Assembly (NCBI RefSeq): GCF_001931485.1 | Contig: NZ_MSDV01000007.1 | Span: forward strand, 1-61,550 | Direction of reading: 5' to 3' | Length of the DNA stretch: 61,550 bases | DNA from: Burkholderia sp. SRS-W-2-2016 | GTDB lineage: Bacteria > Pseudomonadota > Gammaproteobacteria > Burkholderiales > Burkholderiaceae | Part shown: in pieces, positions 46,418-56,246 of the stretch | Numbering within the stretch: position 1 is the first letter of the stretch | Layout of the letters: every line of letters starts with the position of its first letter | Notes under the pieces: model-generated | Told to the model about the DNA's origin: nothing | Seen by the model: the letters and a program-made list of their open reading frames with translations, nothing else | The model's database searches: none | Program-made: the position numbers and the translations under genes

Positions 46418-47140
46418 TCATCCTTCGCGCGGGGTGGGGGGAGCGTCCGGCTGCTGCTGAGGCTGCGGCACCGGCGTGCCGACCGCGAGCGCGGCGCTGT
46501 CCGCCTGCGAGCGTGGCAGCGGCGCCTCGTCCGGCGCGCCGAGTTCGTCGGCGATGTCCCACAGCACGCGCGGATCGAACGTGACGACCACCGCGAACAT
46601 CAGCGTCAGCGCGCCGAACGCGAACAGCGCCGCTTCGGGAATCACGCGCGCGAGGCTGACCATCTTCACGATCGTGATCAGCACGCCGAGCATGAACACT
46701 TCGATCATCCCCCACGGCCGCACGAACTGGATCGCGCGCAGCACGCGGTTGAACTGCGGCGGCACGTAGCCGGCGCGCAGCGGCACCAGCACGTACAGCA
46801 ACGCGACCAGTTCGGTGAGCGGGAACAGCACCGTCGAGCAGAACACCATCACGGCGACGATCTGCATGTCCTCGCCCCATAGCGCGACGAGCGCGCCGAA
46901 CAGCGTGGTCTGCGAGGTGATGCCGTTGGTCTCGAGTTCGACGATCGGAAAGCCCTGCGCGATCACGAACGTGATCAGCGCGGCGAGAGTCATCGCGCAG
47001 ATCGCGTCGAGCTTGCGCGACACGCCGCGATAGAGCGATGCGCCGCAGCGCGCACAGCGCGCGGTGGTGCGCCCGACAAGCCGTGGCTTGCGGAACAGCG
47101 TGTCGCATTCATGGCACGCGATCAGATGGTCATGTTCCAT
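46418..47140 (-). CDS. PqiA-family membrane protein, first half-size gene
   Basis: 240 residues from ATG 47140, chosen because MEHDHLIACHECD starts the first Cys pair directly; the frame is open upstream but the extra residues look random. CHECD and CARCGA form the zinc-ribbon-like pairs, followed by four membrane helices. The Gln/Pro/Ala-rich tail is unlike the second half-gene. First gene of the pqiA1-pqiA2-pqiB-pqiC operon. Confidence 0.9.
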   Translation of the reverse strand: MEHDHLIACHECDTLFRKPRLVGRTTARCARCGASLYRGVSRKLDAICAMTLAALITFVIAQGFPIVELETNGITSQTTLFGALVALWGEDMQIVAVMVFCSTVLFPLTELVALLYVLVPLRAGYVPPQFNRVLRAIQFVRPWGMIEVFMLGVLITIVKMVSLARVIPEAALFAFGALTLMFAVVVTFDPRVLWDIADELGAPDEAPLPRSQADSAALAVGTPVPQPQQQPDAPPTPREG

Positions 47141-47573
47141 GCGGCTGGCTGCGTGACGACGTGGTTGAGTGACTTGAGCGGCGGAGCGGCAAGGTCCGTT
47201 TTTTGAGAAAAGTCGGGCGAAAGTGGGAGCAATAGTACCAAACGCGGCCCCGCGCAACAGCGCGAAAGGCCCAACCACGGCGCGGCGGCGGGCGCGTGCG
47301 ATGCGCACCACGGCGTTTCGGACCGCCTTGTCCCCAATTGGTGCGCGGTCGCCTGGTCGAATCCGTCGCGCGCTGCCGCAAAAATCGGACCCGTCCGGTT
47401 CTGGCCGCTACAGCCAGTCCGGCGCGCTTCGGGTAGCATGGCGCCCTTGGCCTGTGCGCTGGCGGTTCGGCGCGATCGATGCAAGTCGGATCGCGCGCCG
47501 CCGGCGTTGCAGGCATCGCGGAATAGCCGGGTCGGCCGCGCCGTTAACTTCTATCAGCCTGCGTTGATCAGTC
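47141..47573. other. Divergent intergenic region, pqi operon / cytochrome b561 gene
   Basis: 433 bases separating two divergent operons, so it should hold both promoters. A TACTAT reading on the minus strand at 47233-47238 is a possible pqi -10 box, without a good -35. No coding frame or structured RNA is convincing. Confidence 0.45.
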
Positions 47574-48134
47574 ATGACACCCAATCCCTCGTTCGGTAAT
47601 CAGGAGTCGTACACGCGGACCGCCATCGCGTTTCACTGGCTGATCGCGCTGCTGATCGTTTGCGGCTTCGCGCTCGGCTGGGTGATGACCGACATCCCGG
47701 GCTTTACGCCCACCAAGCTGCGTTACTTCTCCTGGCACAAATGGATCGGCGTGACCGTGTTCGCGCTCGCGATCCTGCGCATCCTGTGGCGCGCGACCCA
47801 CGCCGCGCCGCCGCTGCCGCGCCGCATGCCCGGCTGGCAGCGCGGCGCCGCGCATCTCACGCATCTGCTGCTGTACGCGCTGATGGTCGTGATTCCGGCC
47901 TCCGGTTATCTGTACAGCTCGGCGGCCAACGTGCCGGTCGTCTATCTGGGCCTGATTCCGCTGCCGCGCCTGATCGCGCCCGACCCGCAGCTCAAGGAAG
48001 TGCTGAAGGCCGTGCATATCGCGCTGAATTACACGTTGCTGGTGCTGGTCGCGCTGCATGTGCTGGCCGCGCTCAAGCATCAACTGGTCGATCGCGACGG
48101 GCTGCTGTCGCGCATGCTCCCTTTCCTCAAATAA
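47574..48134 (+). CDS. Cytochrome b561
   Basis: 186 residues, four membrane helices. Haem-ligand histidines are placed as in the family: AIAFHWLIAL, FSWHKWIGV, and a pair in VHIALNYT and LVALHVLAALKH. These diheme proteins pass electrons between quinol and other acceptors, or scavenge superoxide, at the inner membrane. It is 8 bp upstream of the first yceI gene, a widespread pairing. Confidence 0.93.
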   Translation: MTPNPSFGNQESYTRTAIAFHWLIALLIVCGFALGWVMTDIPGFTPTKLRYFSWHKWIGVTVFALAILRILWRATHAAPPLPRRMPGWQRGAAHLTHLLLYALMVVIPASGYLYSSAANVPVVYLGLIPLPRLIAPDPQLKEVLKAVHIALNYTLLVLVALHVLAALKHQLVDRDGLLSRMLPFLK

Positions 48135-48142
48135 GGACTGCC

Positions 48143-48706
48143 ATGAAGGTTCCGTTTTATCGCTCCATGCTCGCCGCGGTCGCGGCTGTGTCGCTGACGA
48201 TGGCCGGCGCGGCGCTCGCCCAGGTCGACGTCGCGAAGAGTTCGGTCAGCGCGGTGTCGAAGCAGATGAACGTGCCGGTCGAGGGCAAGTTCGGCAAGTT
48301 CACCGCTCAGGTCAGCTTCGATCCGGCCAAACCGAGCGCCGGCAGCGCGCAGCTGAACATCGACGTCGCCAGCTACGACCTGGGCGACGAAAGCTACAAC
48401 GAGCAGGTGCGCGGCAAGGAGTGGTTCGACGCGAAGACGTATCCGAACGCGACGTTCGTGTCCAGCGCGATCGCGCCGGCCGGTGGCAACCAGTTCAAGG
48501 TCACCGGCAAGCTGACGATCAAGGGCAAGTCGCAGACGGTCGTGGTGCCGGTCACCGTGACCCAGCAGGGCGCGACGCAGACCTTCGACGGCTCGCTGCC
48601 GATCAAACGCTCGCAGTTCGACATCGGCACCGGCGAGTGGAAGGACACGTCGGTCGTCGCCGATGAAGTGGTCATCAAATTTCACCTCGTCGCCGCGCAC
48701 AAGTAA
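48143..48706 (+). CDS. YceI-family periplasmic protein, first copy
   Basis: 187 residues from ATG 48143, with AAGGA upstream. A signal peptide ending ALA-Q (about residue 24) precedes the YceI lipocalin-like barrel, which binds polyisoprenoids in characterised members. The core shows GKFTAQVSFDP, VRGKEWFDAKTYPNATF and SQFDIGTGEWKD. It is co-transcribed with cytochrome b561. Confidence 0.9.
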   Translation: MKVPFYRSMLAAVAAVSLTMAGAALAQVDVAKSSVSAVSKQMNVPVEGKFGKFTAQVSFDPAKPSAGSAQLNIDVASYDLGDESYNEQVRGKEWFDAKTYPNATFVSSAIAPAGGNQFKVTGKLTIKGKSQTVVVPVTVTQQGATQTFDGSLPIKRSQFDIGTGEWKDTSVVADEVVIKFHLVAAHK

Positions 48707-48805
48707 CGCGTGCGGCGTTCGTGAAGCAGGCCGCGCCGCGTGGGGCGCGGCGGTTGTTGCAACCCAGGTTGCACCGCGATTTTCAACGCAATACAGGAGC
48801 ACGAA

Positions 48806-49387
48806 TTGAAAACGTCCATGTTGATCGCTGTTGGCGCGCTGGCTTCGTCGCTGTCGTTCGGCGCATTCGCCGCCGATACCTATATGCTCGATCCGACCCA
48901 TACCTATCCGAGCTTCGAGGCCGATCACTTCGGTGGTCTGTCGACGTGGCGCGGCAAGTTCACGAAGACCACCGGCACCGTCACGCTCGACCGCGCGGCG
49001 AAGACCGGCACGCTCGACGTGACCGTCGACCCGGCCTCGGTGCAGACCGGCAACGCGAAACTCGACGACCACCTGAAGGCGGGCGAATTCTTCGACGTCG
49101 CGCAGTATCCGAGCGTCACGTACAAAGGCACGCAGATCAAGTTCGACGGCGACAAGCCGGTCGAAGTGATCGGTAATCTGACGATCCGCGGCGTCACCAA
49201 GCCGGTCAATCTGAAGATCGACTCGTTCAAGTGCATGCAGCATCCGGTGCTCAAGCGCGAAGTGTGCGGCGTCGAGGCGAGCACCGAGTTCAACCGCAGC
49301 GACTTCGGCATGGACTTCGGCTCGAAGTACGGTTTCAGCATGCTGACGCGTCTGAACATCCAGTCGGAAGGCGTCAAGCAGCAGTAA
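48806..49387 (+). CDS. YceI-family periplasmic protein, second copy (TTG start)
   Basis: 193 residues from TTG at 48806, with AGGAG 6-7 nt upstream. This start gives the complete signal peptide [22 protein letters not shown], and ATG at 48818 would cut into its basic end. The barrel carries the standard YceI residues ([46 protein letters not shown]). It is closer to E. coli YceI than the first copy, suggesting old divergence rather than recent duplication. Confidence 0.9.
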   Translation: MKTSMLIAVGALASSLSFGAFAADTYMLDPTHTYPSFEADHFGGLSTWRGKFTKTTGTVTLDRAAKTGTLDVTVDPASVQTGNAKLDDHLKAGEFFDVAQYPSVTYKGTQIKFDGDKPVEVIGNLTIRGVTKPVNLKIDSFKCMQHPVLKREVCGVEASTEFNRSDFGMDFGSKYGFSMLTRLNIQSEGVKQQ

Positions 49388-49424
49388 TTCCGGGCGGACA
49401 GCCGCCGCGCTGCACCGCACCACG

Positions 49425-49463
49425 AACCGCTTCGGTTGCGCTCGCAACGAAGCGGTTTTTTTT
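49425..49463 (+). terminator. Intrinsic terminator after the b561-yceI operon
   Basis: AACCGCTTC...GTTGCG (49425-49440) pairs with CGCAAC-GAAGCGGTT (49443-49457) with one bulged G, followed by a run of eight T. Confidence 0.9.
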
Positions 49464-49588
49464 CGCCTGTACCGAACGCCTTGTGCGCCGCCGGACGCGC
49501 GCCGATTATTTGCCGCTCGCGCCGCTTTTATTTTTTCAGTTAAATAGACGCTGGAGTGTGCCGGTGGAGCGCGTAGCCGGTGCGGCCG

Positions 49589-49609
49589 GCGCGCGTGTCG
49601 CACGCGCGC
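49589..49609 (+). other. GC hairpin in the leader of the MHS carrier
   Basis: GCGCGCGTG (49589-49597) and CACGCGCGC (49601-49609) form a perfect 9-bp stem with a 3-nt loop, 35 nt before the start codon. The A+T-rich stretch at 49527-49545 upstream (TTTTATTTTTTCAG, TTAAAT) is where a promoter would be expected. Confidence 0.6.
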
Positions 49610-49644
49610 GTCGATAAATATTTCGCGCGGGACAGGAGATCTGG

Positions 49645-50922
49645 ATGAATGCAACGACAGCGGCAAGCGTCGTGGGAAGCCGGCACAACTCGTGGCGCGC
49701 GGTGGTGGCCGCCTCGATCGGCAACGCGCTCGAATGGTTCGATCTGGTGGTGTACGGCTTTTTCGCGGTGACCATCTCGAGGCTGTTTTTCCCGGCCGGC
49801 AACGACACGGTGTCGCTGCTGCTCACGCTCGGCACCTTCGGTGTGTCGTTCTTCATGCGCCCGCTCGGCGCGATCGTGATCGGCGCGTACTCGGATCGCG
49901 CGGGCCGCAAGGCGGCGCTGACGCTGTCGATCCTGCTGATGATGAGCGGCACGCTGATCATCGCGATTCTGCCCACTTATCAAAGCATCGGCCTTGCCGC
50001 GCCGGTGATCCTCGTGATCGCGCGGCTGATGCAGGGTTTCTCGGCCGGCGGCGAGTTCGGCAGCGCGACCGCGTTTCTCGCCGAACACGTGCCGGGGCGG
50101 CGCGGTTTCTACGCGAGCTGGCAGATGGCCAGTCAGGGGTTGACCACGTTGCTCGCCGCCGGCTTCGGCGCGCTGCTGACCGGCACGCTCACACCGGAGC
50201 AGATGAACTCGTGGGGCTGGCGCGTGCCGTTTTTCTTCGGTCTGCTGATCGGCCCGGTCGCGTTCTATATCCGCAGCAAGCTCGACGAAACGCCCGAATT
50301 TCTCGCCGCCGAAACCACCCAGACGCCGCTGCGCGATACCTTCGCGACGCAGAAGCTGCGGCTCGTGATCGCGATGGGCGTGGTCGTGCTCGGCACCGTG
50401 TCGTCGTATCTGGTGCTGTTCATGCCGACTTATGGGGTGAAGCAGCTGGGCCTCGCGCCGTCGGTCGCGTTTGCCGCGATCGCGGTGACCGGCGTGATGC
50501 AGATGGTGTTCTCGCCGGTGGTCGGGCACCTGTCGGACCTGCATGGCCGCACGCGCATCATGCTGGCCGCGGCGGTGGCGCTGCTGGTGCTGGTCTATCC
50601 GGCGTTCCTGTATCTGATCGCGCATCCGAGCTTCGGCACGCTGATCGTCTGGCAGATCCTGTTCGGCTTTCTCGTCAGCGGCTACTTCGGCGCGACGCCG
50701 GGGCTGCTGTCGGAAATCTTCCCGGTGCAGACGCGCACGACCGGGATGTCGCTCGCCTATAACATCGCGGTGACGATCTTCGGCGGGTTCGGGCCGTTCA
50801 TCATCGCGTGGCTGATCGGCGCGACCGGTTCGAAGGCGGCGCCGAGCTATTACGTGATGTTCGCCGCGCTGGTGAGTATCAGCGCGTTGATTGGAGCGCG
50901 GCGCAAGCTCGGTTTCCGCTAG
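49645..50922 (+). CDS. MFS transporter, metabolite:H+ symporter (MHS) family
   Basis: 425 residues, twelve membrane helices. GNALEWFDLVVYGFFAV in helix 1, RPLGAIVIGAYSDRAGRK in the first loop and QGFSAGGEFGSATAFLAEH in helix 4 are MHS hallmarks, as in citrate, tricarballylate, alpha-ketoglutarate and shikimate carriers. The substrate is probably an organic acid but cannot be fixed. ATG at 49645 has AGGAG 8 nt upstream. Single-gene unit. Confidence 0.9.
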   Translation: MNATTAASVVGSRHNSWRAVVAASIGNALEWFDLVVYGFFAVTISRLFFPAGNDTVSLLLTLGTFGVSFFMRPLGAIVIGAYSDRAGRKAALTLSILLMMSGTLIIAILPTYQSIGLAAPVILVIARLMQGFSAGGEFGSATAFLAEHVPGRRGFYASWQMASQGLTTLLAAGFGALLTGTLTPEQMNSWGWRVPFFFGLLIGPVAFYIRSKLDETPEFLAAETTQTPLRDTFATQKLRLVIAMGVVVLGTVSSYLVLFMPTYGVKQLGLAPSVAFAAIAVTGVMQMVFSPVVGHLSDLHGRTRIMLAAAVALLVLVYPAFLYLIAHPSFGTLIVWQILFGFLVSGYFGATPGLLSEIFPVQTRTTGMSLAYNIAVTIFGGFGPFIIAWLIGATGSKAAPSYYVMFAALVSISALIGARRKLGFR

Positions 50923-50970
50923 GACGGAAAAGGGCCGCGAGCAGGAGACGGGTAACAGCGCTGTAAACGC

Positions 50971-51002
50971 AAAAGGCCGGTTCGCGAGAACCGGCCTTTT
51001 TT
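50971..51002. terminator. Bidirectional intrinsic terminator
   Basis: AAAAGGCCGGTTC (50971-50983) pairs with GAACCGGCCTTTT (50988-51000), loop GCGA, with T and A runs at the ends. It separates the convergent MHS carrier and secF. Confidence 0.93.
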
Positions 51003-51024
51003 GTTGCCGCAATCTACGTGCGCA

Positions 51025-51975
51025 TCAAACCTGCGCGCCCGCGTTCGGATCGTCCGGATCGACGCGTTCCTTCTTGTCCTTGATCAGGTCTTCACGCTTG
51101 ATGCCGAACCACATCGCAAGCGCCGCCGCGACGAACACCGACGAGTAGATACCGAACAGAATACCGACCGTCAGCGCGAGCGCGAAGTAGTGCAGCGTCG
51201 GGCCGCCGAACAGGAACATCGACAGCACCATCATCTGCGTGCTGCCGTGCGTGATGATGGTTCGCGACATCGTGCTGGTGATCGCGTGGTTGATGACTTC
51301 GATCACGCTCATCTTGCGTTCGCGGCGGAAGGTCTCGCGAATCCGGTCGAAGATAACGACCGACTCGTTCACCGAGTAACCGAGCACCGCGAGCACCGCG
51401 GCCAGCACCGACAGCGAGAACTCCCACTGGAAGAACGCGAAGAAGCCGAGAATGATCACCACGTCGTGCAAGTTCGCGATCACGCCGGCCACCGCGTACT
51501 TCCATTCGAAGCGGAACGACAGGTAGATCACGATACCGACCACCACGCACGCGAGCGCGAGCAGACCGTCGGTGGCGAGTTCCTTGCCGACCTGCGGACC
51601 GACGAACTCGACGCGCTGCAACTGCACGTCGGGCGTATCGGTCTTCAGCGCGGCCATCACCTGTTCGCTCTGCTGCGCGGACGTCAGGCCCTCCTTCAGC
51701 GGCAGACGGATCAGCACGTCGCGCGCGGTGCCGAAGTTCTGCACCTGCGCGTCGCCATAGCCGAGCTTGCCGAGCGTGTTGCGCACCGGGTCGAGCGGCG
51801 CCGCGTTCGGATACTGCACCTCGATCACGGTACCGCCGGTGAATTCCACCGACAGATGCAGCCCGCGATGCACGAGGAAGAACACGGCGGCGAGGAACGT
51901 CAGCAGCGAGATCGCGTTGAAGATCAACGCGCGCTGCATGAACGGAACGTCTTTACGGAAACGGAAAAATTCCAT
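51025..51975 (-). CDS. secF: Protein translocase subunit SecF
   Basis: 316 residues with six membrane helices and one periplasmic domain (about 40-130). The GYSVNESVVIFDRIRE motif and the SMSRTIITH stretch are diagnostic. SecF with SecD and YajC uses the proton gradient to finish export through SecYEG. It begins 18 bp after the secD stop. Confidence 0.96.
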   Translation of the reverse strand: MEFFRFRKDVPFMQRALIFNAISLLTFLAAVFFLVHRGLHLSVEFTGGTVIEVQYPNAAPLDPVRNTLGKLGYGDAQVQNFGTARDVLIRLPLKEGLTSAQQSEQVMAALKTDTPDVQLQRVEFVGPQVGKELATDGLLALACVVVGIVIYLSFRFEWKYAVAGVIANLHDVVIILGFFAFFQWEFSLSVLAAVLAVLGYSVNESVVIFDRIRETFRRERKMSVIEVINHAITSTMSRTIITHGSTQMMVLSMFLFGGPTLHYFALALTVGILFGIYSSVFVAAALAMWFGIKREDLIKDKKERVDPDDPNAGAQV

Positions 51976-51993
51976 GGTCTTGTTCTCCGGGAC

Positions 51994-54078
51994 TCAGCGG
52001 GATGAACCCGGTTTTTGCGGCGTCGAGCCATCCGGCGGCGTGCCCGGCGTGTTGCGGCGACGCACGGTCGGCTTGCCGCGAGCCTGCGAGGCGGCGTTTG
52101 CCTTCGCGGCCGGCTTGACGCCGGACTTCGAGCTGGCCTGCGCGTTGGCGATGGCCTGCGCGGTGTCGGTCGCGGCGTCGTCGTTTTCCAGATAAGCGCT
52201 GGCGCCGGCGGTAGCCGTCTGCGGACGCCACACCTGACCGATCGACAGCGACTTCAGCTTCTTCTTGCCGCCGTACCAGAAGTTGACGAGGCCGCGCGAG
52301 AAGAACACCGCCGAGAACATCGACGTCAGAATGCCGATACAGTGGACGATCGCGAAGCCGCGCACCGGGCCGGAGCCGAATGCGAGCAGCGCGAGACCGG
52401 CGATCAGCGTGGTCACGTTCGAGTCGAGAATCGTCGCCCATGCATGCGCGTAGCCGTTCTGGATCGCCAGTTGCGGCGGCGCGCCGTGGCGCAGTTCTTC
52501 ACGCACGCGCTCGTTGATCAGCACGTTCGCGTCGATCGCCATACCGAGCGCGAGCGCGATAGCGGCGATACCCGGCAACGTGAGCGTGGCCTGCAGCATC
52601 GACAGCACCGCGACCAGCAACAGCAGGTTGACGGAAAGGCCGATCACCGAGATCACGCCGAACAGCATGTAGTACGCGATCATGAACACGGCGATTGCCG
52701 CGAAGCCCCACACGACCGAGTGGAAGCCCTTCTTGATGTTGTCGGCACCGAGGCTCGGGCCGATCGTGCGTTCCTCGATGATCTCCATCGGCGCGGCGAG
52801 CGAACCGGCGCGCAGCAGCAGCGCGAGGTCGGCGGCCGCTTGCGGGGTCGGCTGGCCGGTGATCTGGAAGCGGTCGCCCAGTTCCGACTGGATCGTCGCG
52901 ACCGTCAGCACTTCCCCCTTGCCGCGTTCGAACAGCACCATCGCCATCGGCTTGCCGATGTTGTCGCGCGACACCGCGCGCACCGCGCGGCCGCCGGCCG
53001 AGTCCAGACGGATGTTGACCGACGGACGCTGATGCTCGTCGAAGCCCGCCGATGCGTCGATGATGCGGTCGCCGGTGAAGATCACCTGTTTGCGCAGCAG
53101 CACCGGCACCTGGTTGCCCTGGGTGAAGAGTTCGTCACCCGGCGGCACCGGATCGTTCGGGTTCGGGTGGGTGTTGACCGGGTCCGCGAGGCGCGCTTCG
53201 AGCGTCGCGGTACGGCCGATGATGTCCTTCGCCTTCGCGGTGTCCTGCACGCCCGGCAGCTCGACCACGATGCGGTCCGAGCCCTGTTGCTGGATCACCG
53301 GCTCGGCCACGCCGAGTTCGTTCACGCGGTTATGCAGCGTGGTGATGTTCTGCTTGAGCGCGGCGTCCTGCACCGAGCGTTGCACTTCCGGCGTGAACGT
53401 GCCGACCAGCTGCACGCCGCCGTCCGCGCCGGCATTCGGCTGCGACGTCCACCGCAATTCGCTGACGCCGCGGCTGAGCAGCTTGAGCGCCGCGTCCGCG
53501 GTGGCCTGATCGGCCAGATTCACTACCACCGACTGGTTCACGCGATTCACGCCGCCGTCGCGCACGTTGTTGTCGCGCAGCATCGTGCGTACGTCCGACG
53601 CGTCCGAATCGAGTTTCTTGTTCAGTGCGCCGGCCATGTCGACCTGCAGCAGGAAGTGCACGCCGCCGCGCAGATCGAGACCGAGGTACATCGGCAGCGC
53701 GCGCAGCGCGGTCAGCCAGCTCGGCGACGCGCTTTGCAGGTTCAGCGCGACGATGTACTGCGGATCGTTCGGGTCGCTGTTCAGCGACTTCTGCAGCAGA
53801 TCCTTCGCGCGCAGTTGCGTGTCGGTGTCCGCGAGACGCACGCGGATGGTCGCGTTGTTCTGCGCGTTATCGAACGTGACTGCAGTCGGCTTGATCTGAT
53901 TGCCCGCGAGCGCGGCTTCGACCGACGCGAGCGTGGTGGCGTCGAGCCTGACCGTCGCCTTGCCGCTCGACACCTGCACCGCCGGCGCTTCGCCGTACAG
54001 ATTGGGCAGCGTGTACACGAGGCCGATGACCAGAGCCACCAGCATCACGGCGTATTTCCAGAGGGGGTAGCGATTCAT
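51994..54078 (-). CDS. secD: Protein translocase subunit SecD
   Basis: 694 residues. The first helix (YAVMLVALVIGLVYTLPNL), the large P1 periplasmic domain with LGLDLRGGVHFLLQVD, and the last five helices (from about 455, with MAIDANVLINERVREE) are all present. About 80 C-terminal residues after GGKKKLKSLSIG are a low-complexity Ala/Lys/Thr tail not found in E. coli SecD. Second gene of yajC-secD-secF. Confidence 0.96.
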   Translation of the reverse strand: MNRYPLWKYAVMLVALVIGLVYTLPNLYGEAPAVQVSSGKATVRLDATTLASVEAALAGNQIKPTAVTFDNAQNNATIRVRLADTDTQLRAKDLLQKSLNSDPNDPQYIVALNLQSASPSWLTALRALPMYLGLDLRGGVHFLLQVDMAGALNKKLDSDASDVRTMLRDNNVRDGGVNRVNQSVVVNLADQATADAALKLLSRGVSELRWTSQPNAGADGGVQLVGTFTPEVQRSVQDAALKQNITTLHNRVNELGVAEPVIQQQGSDRIVVELPGVQDTAKAKDIIGRTATLEARLADPVNTHPNPNDPVPPGDELFTQGNQVPVLLRKQVIFTGDRIIDASAGFDEHQRPSVNIRLDSAGGRAVRAVSRDNIGKPMAMVLFERGKGEVLTVATIQSELGDRFQITGQPTPQAAADLALLLRAGSLAAPMEIIEERTIGPSLGADNIKKGFHSVVWGFAAIAVFMIAYYMLFGVISVIGLSVNLLLLVAVLSMLQATLTLPGIAAIALALGMAIDANVLINERVREELRHGAPPQLAIQNGYAHAWATILDSNVTTLIAGLALLAFGSGPVRGFAIVHCIGILTSMFSAVFFSRGLVNFWYGGKKKLKSLSIGQVWRPQTATAGASAYLENDDAATDTAQAIANAQASSKSGVKPAAKANAASQARGKPTVRRRNTPGTPPDGSTPQKPGSSR

Positions 54079-54193
54079 GAGTGGTCCAACGGGAGGTTGG
54101 CTTGGATGCGATGCGCCCGGCGATGAGCGCGGTCAGTTCAGCGGGACTGCCTGAAATGGCCGCGAGGCCGCGCCGGACGCGGGAGAGCAGGCC

Positions 54194-54523
54194 TTACAGC
54201 GACTTGATCGTGCCCTTCGGCAGAACCGTCGTAACCGCTGCCTTTTGCACGGTGATTTCGGTGCCTTCCGAGATTTCGATGCCGACGTAGGCTTCGCCCA
54301 CCTTGGTCACCTTACCGACGATGCCGCCGTTGGTCACGACTTCATCGCCCTTGGCCATCGCGGCGAGCATGCTGCGGTGTTCCTTCTGGCGCTTCATCTG
54401 GGGGCGAATCATGATGAAGTACAGCACGCCGAACATCAGGATCAGCGGCAGGAAGCTCATCAGGTTTGATTCGATGCCACCTGCTGCAGCGCCTTGAGCA
54501 TAGGCATTGGAAATGAACGACAC
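54194..54523 (-). CDS. yajC: Sec translocon accessory subunit YajC
   Basis: 109 residues from GTG at 54523, which has GGAGAG 6 nt upstream; an earlier TTG in the frame has no such site. One membrane helix (about 22-40, FLPLILMFGVLYFIMIRPQMK) is followed by the cytoplasmic KGDEVVTNGGIVGKV motif. It precedes secD by 115 bp. Confidence 0.93.
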   Translation of the reverse strand: MSFISNAYAQGAAAGGIESNLMSFLPLILMFGVLYFIMIRPQMKRQKEHRSMLAAMAKGDEVVTNGGIVGKVTKVGEAYVGIEISEGTEITVQKAAVTTVLPKGTIKSL

Positions 54524-54571
54524 GTTGGTCTCTCCGTTATCAGTCAAAACTAACAAAAAATTCAGCCGATT

Positions 54572-54577
54572 ATTCTA
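54572..54577 (-). promoter_or_regulatory. Candidate -10 element for yajC-secDF
   Basis: Minus strand TAGAAT, 49 bp before the yajC GTG. The -35 region is poor. The separation of yajC from tgt by 232 bp makes a promoter here likely. Confidence 0.35.
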
Positions 54578-54638
54578 CCACCGGCCGAACCCGCGCCGGC
54601 ACGGCGAATCGGCTTTGCGATCAACCGTTTAAAGGCCT

Positions 54639-54667
54639 GCATCGAGCAATATTTGGGCACTCGATGC
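54639..54667. other. Stem-loop between tgt and yajC
   Basis: GCATCGAG (54639-54646) pairs with CTCGATGC (54660-54667) around a 13-nt A+T-rich loop. There is no T-tract on either strand. It may mark the end of the tgt transcript or a 5' element of yajC-secDF. Confidence 0.5.
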
Positions 54668-54755
54668 GGTTCCGGCGAAAGTGAAGTGTAAGGTTTATGC
54701 GCGGTGACTGGGTCGCGACGCGCGGATTGTTCAGTTCAATCGGCGCGCCGCGCGC

Positions 54756-55961
<1,206 letters not shown>

Positions 55962-55964
55962 CTA

Positions 55965-56012
55965 CCGGAAAACATGCTTTGCATGGGACCGGAGTAAGCG
56001 CTAAAGCGCTAA
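55965..56012 (-). repeat. Palindrome-rich leader of tgt
   Basis: Two elements lie just upstream of the tgt ribosome-binding site: a hairpin CCGG...CATGC-TTT-GCATG...CCGG (55965-55992), and two AGCGCT palindromes two bases apart (55997-56002 and 56005-56010) inside TAAGCGCTAAAGCGCTAA. Together they could form a folded leader RNA or a protein site. Confidence 0.65.
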
Positions 56013-56081
56013 CACCGGATCGACACCGGCGCAGATAAGGAAATGCCGCTGCGGGGGAGCGCGGCGGCTGGGGGACTGCCT

Positions 56082-56104
56082 AAAAAAACTACTAACCGTG
56101 TAGT
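56082..56104 (-). terminator. Weak candidate terminator after queA
   Basis: On the minus strand ACTAC pairs with GTAGT around 7 nt, followed by a run of seven T. The stem is only 5 bp. If real, queA and tgt are separate transcripts. Confidence 0.4.
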
Positions 56105-56246
56105 GCTGCGGTGCTGCTTTGCGTACCGCCACGGCGCGTATCCGAACGGCGCATTCGAGCGGGACGCCGAGGCGGCACGTTAGAGGCGTTGCATGCCGCC
56201 GTCGCATTCAGGCATCGGGCTCGATTGCCGCACTCACGGGCCGAAT

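Noticed and set aside
47122..47516. Two minus-strand frames of 120-128 residues upstream of the pqi operon
   Set aside because: The products are Arg/Pro/Ala-rich with no ribosome-binding site, and they overlap the expected promoter region.
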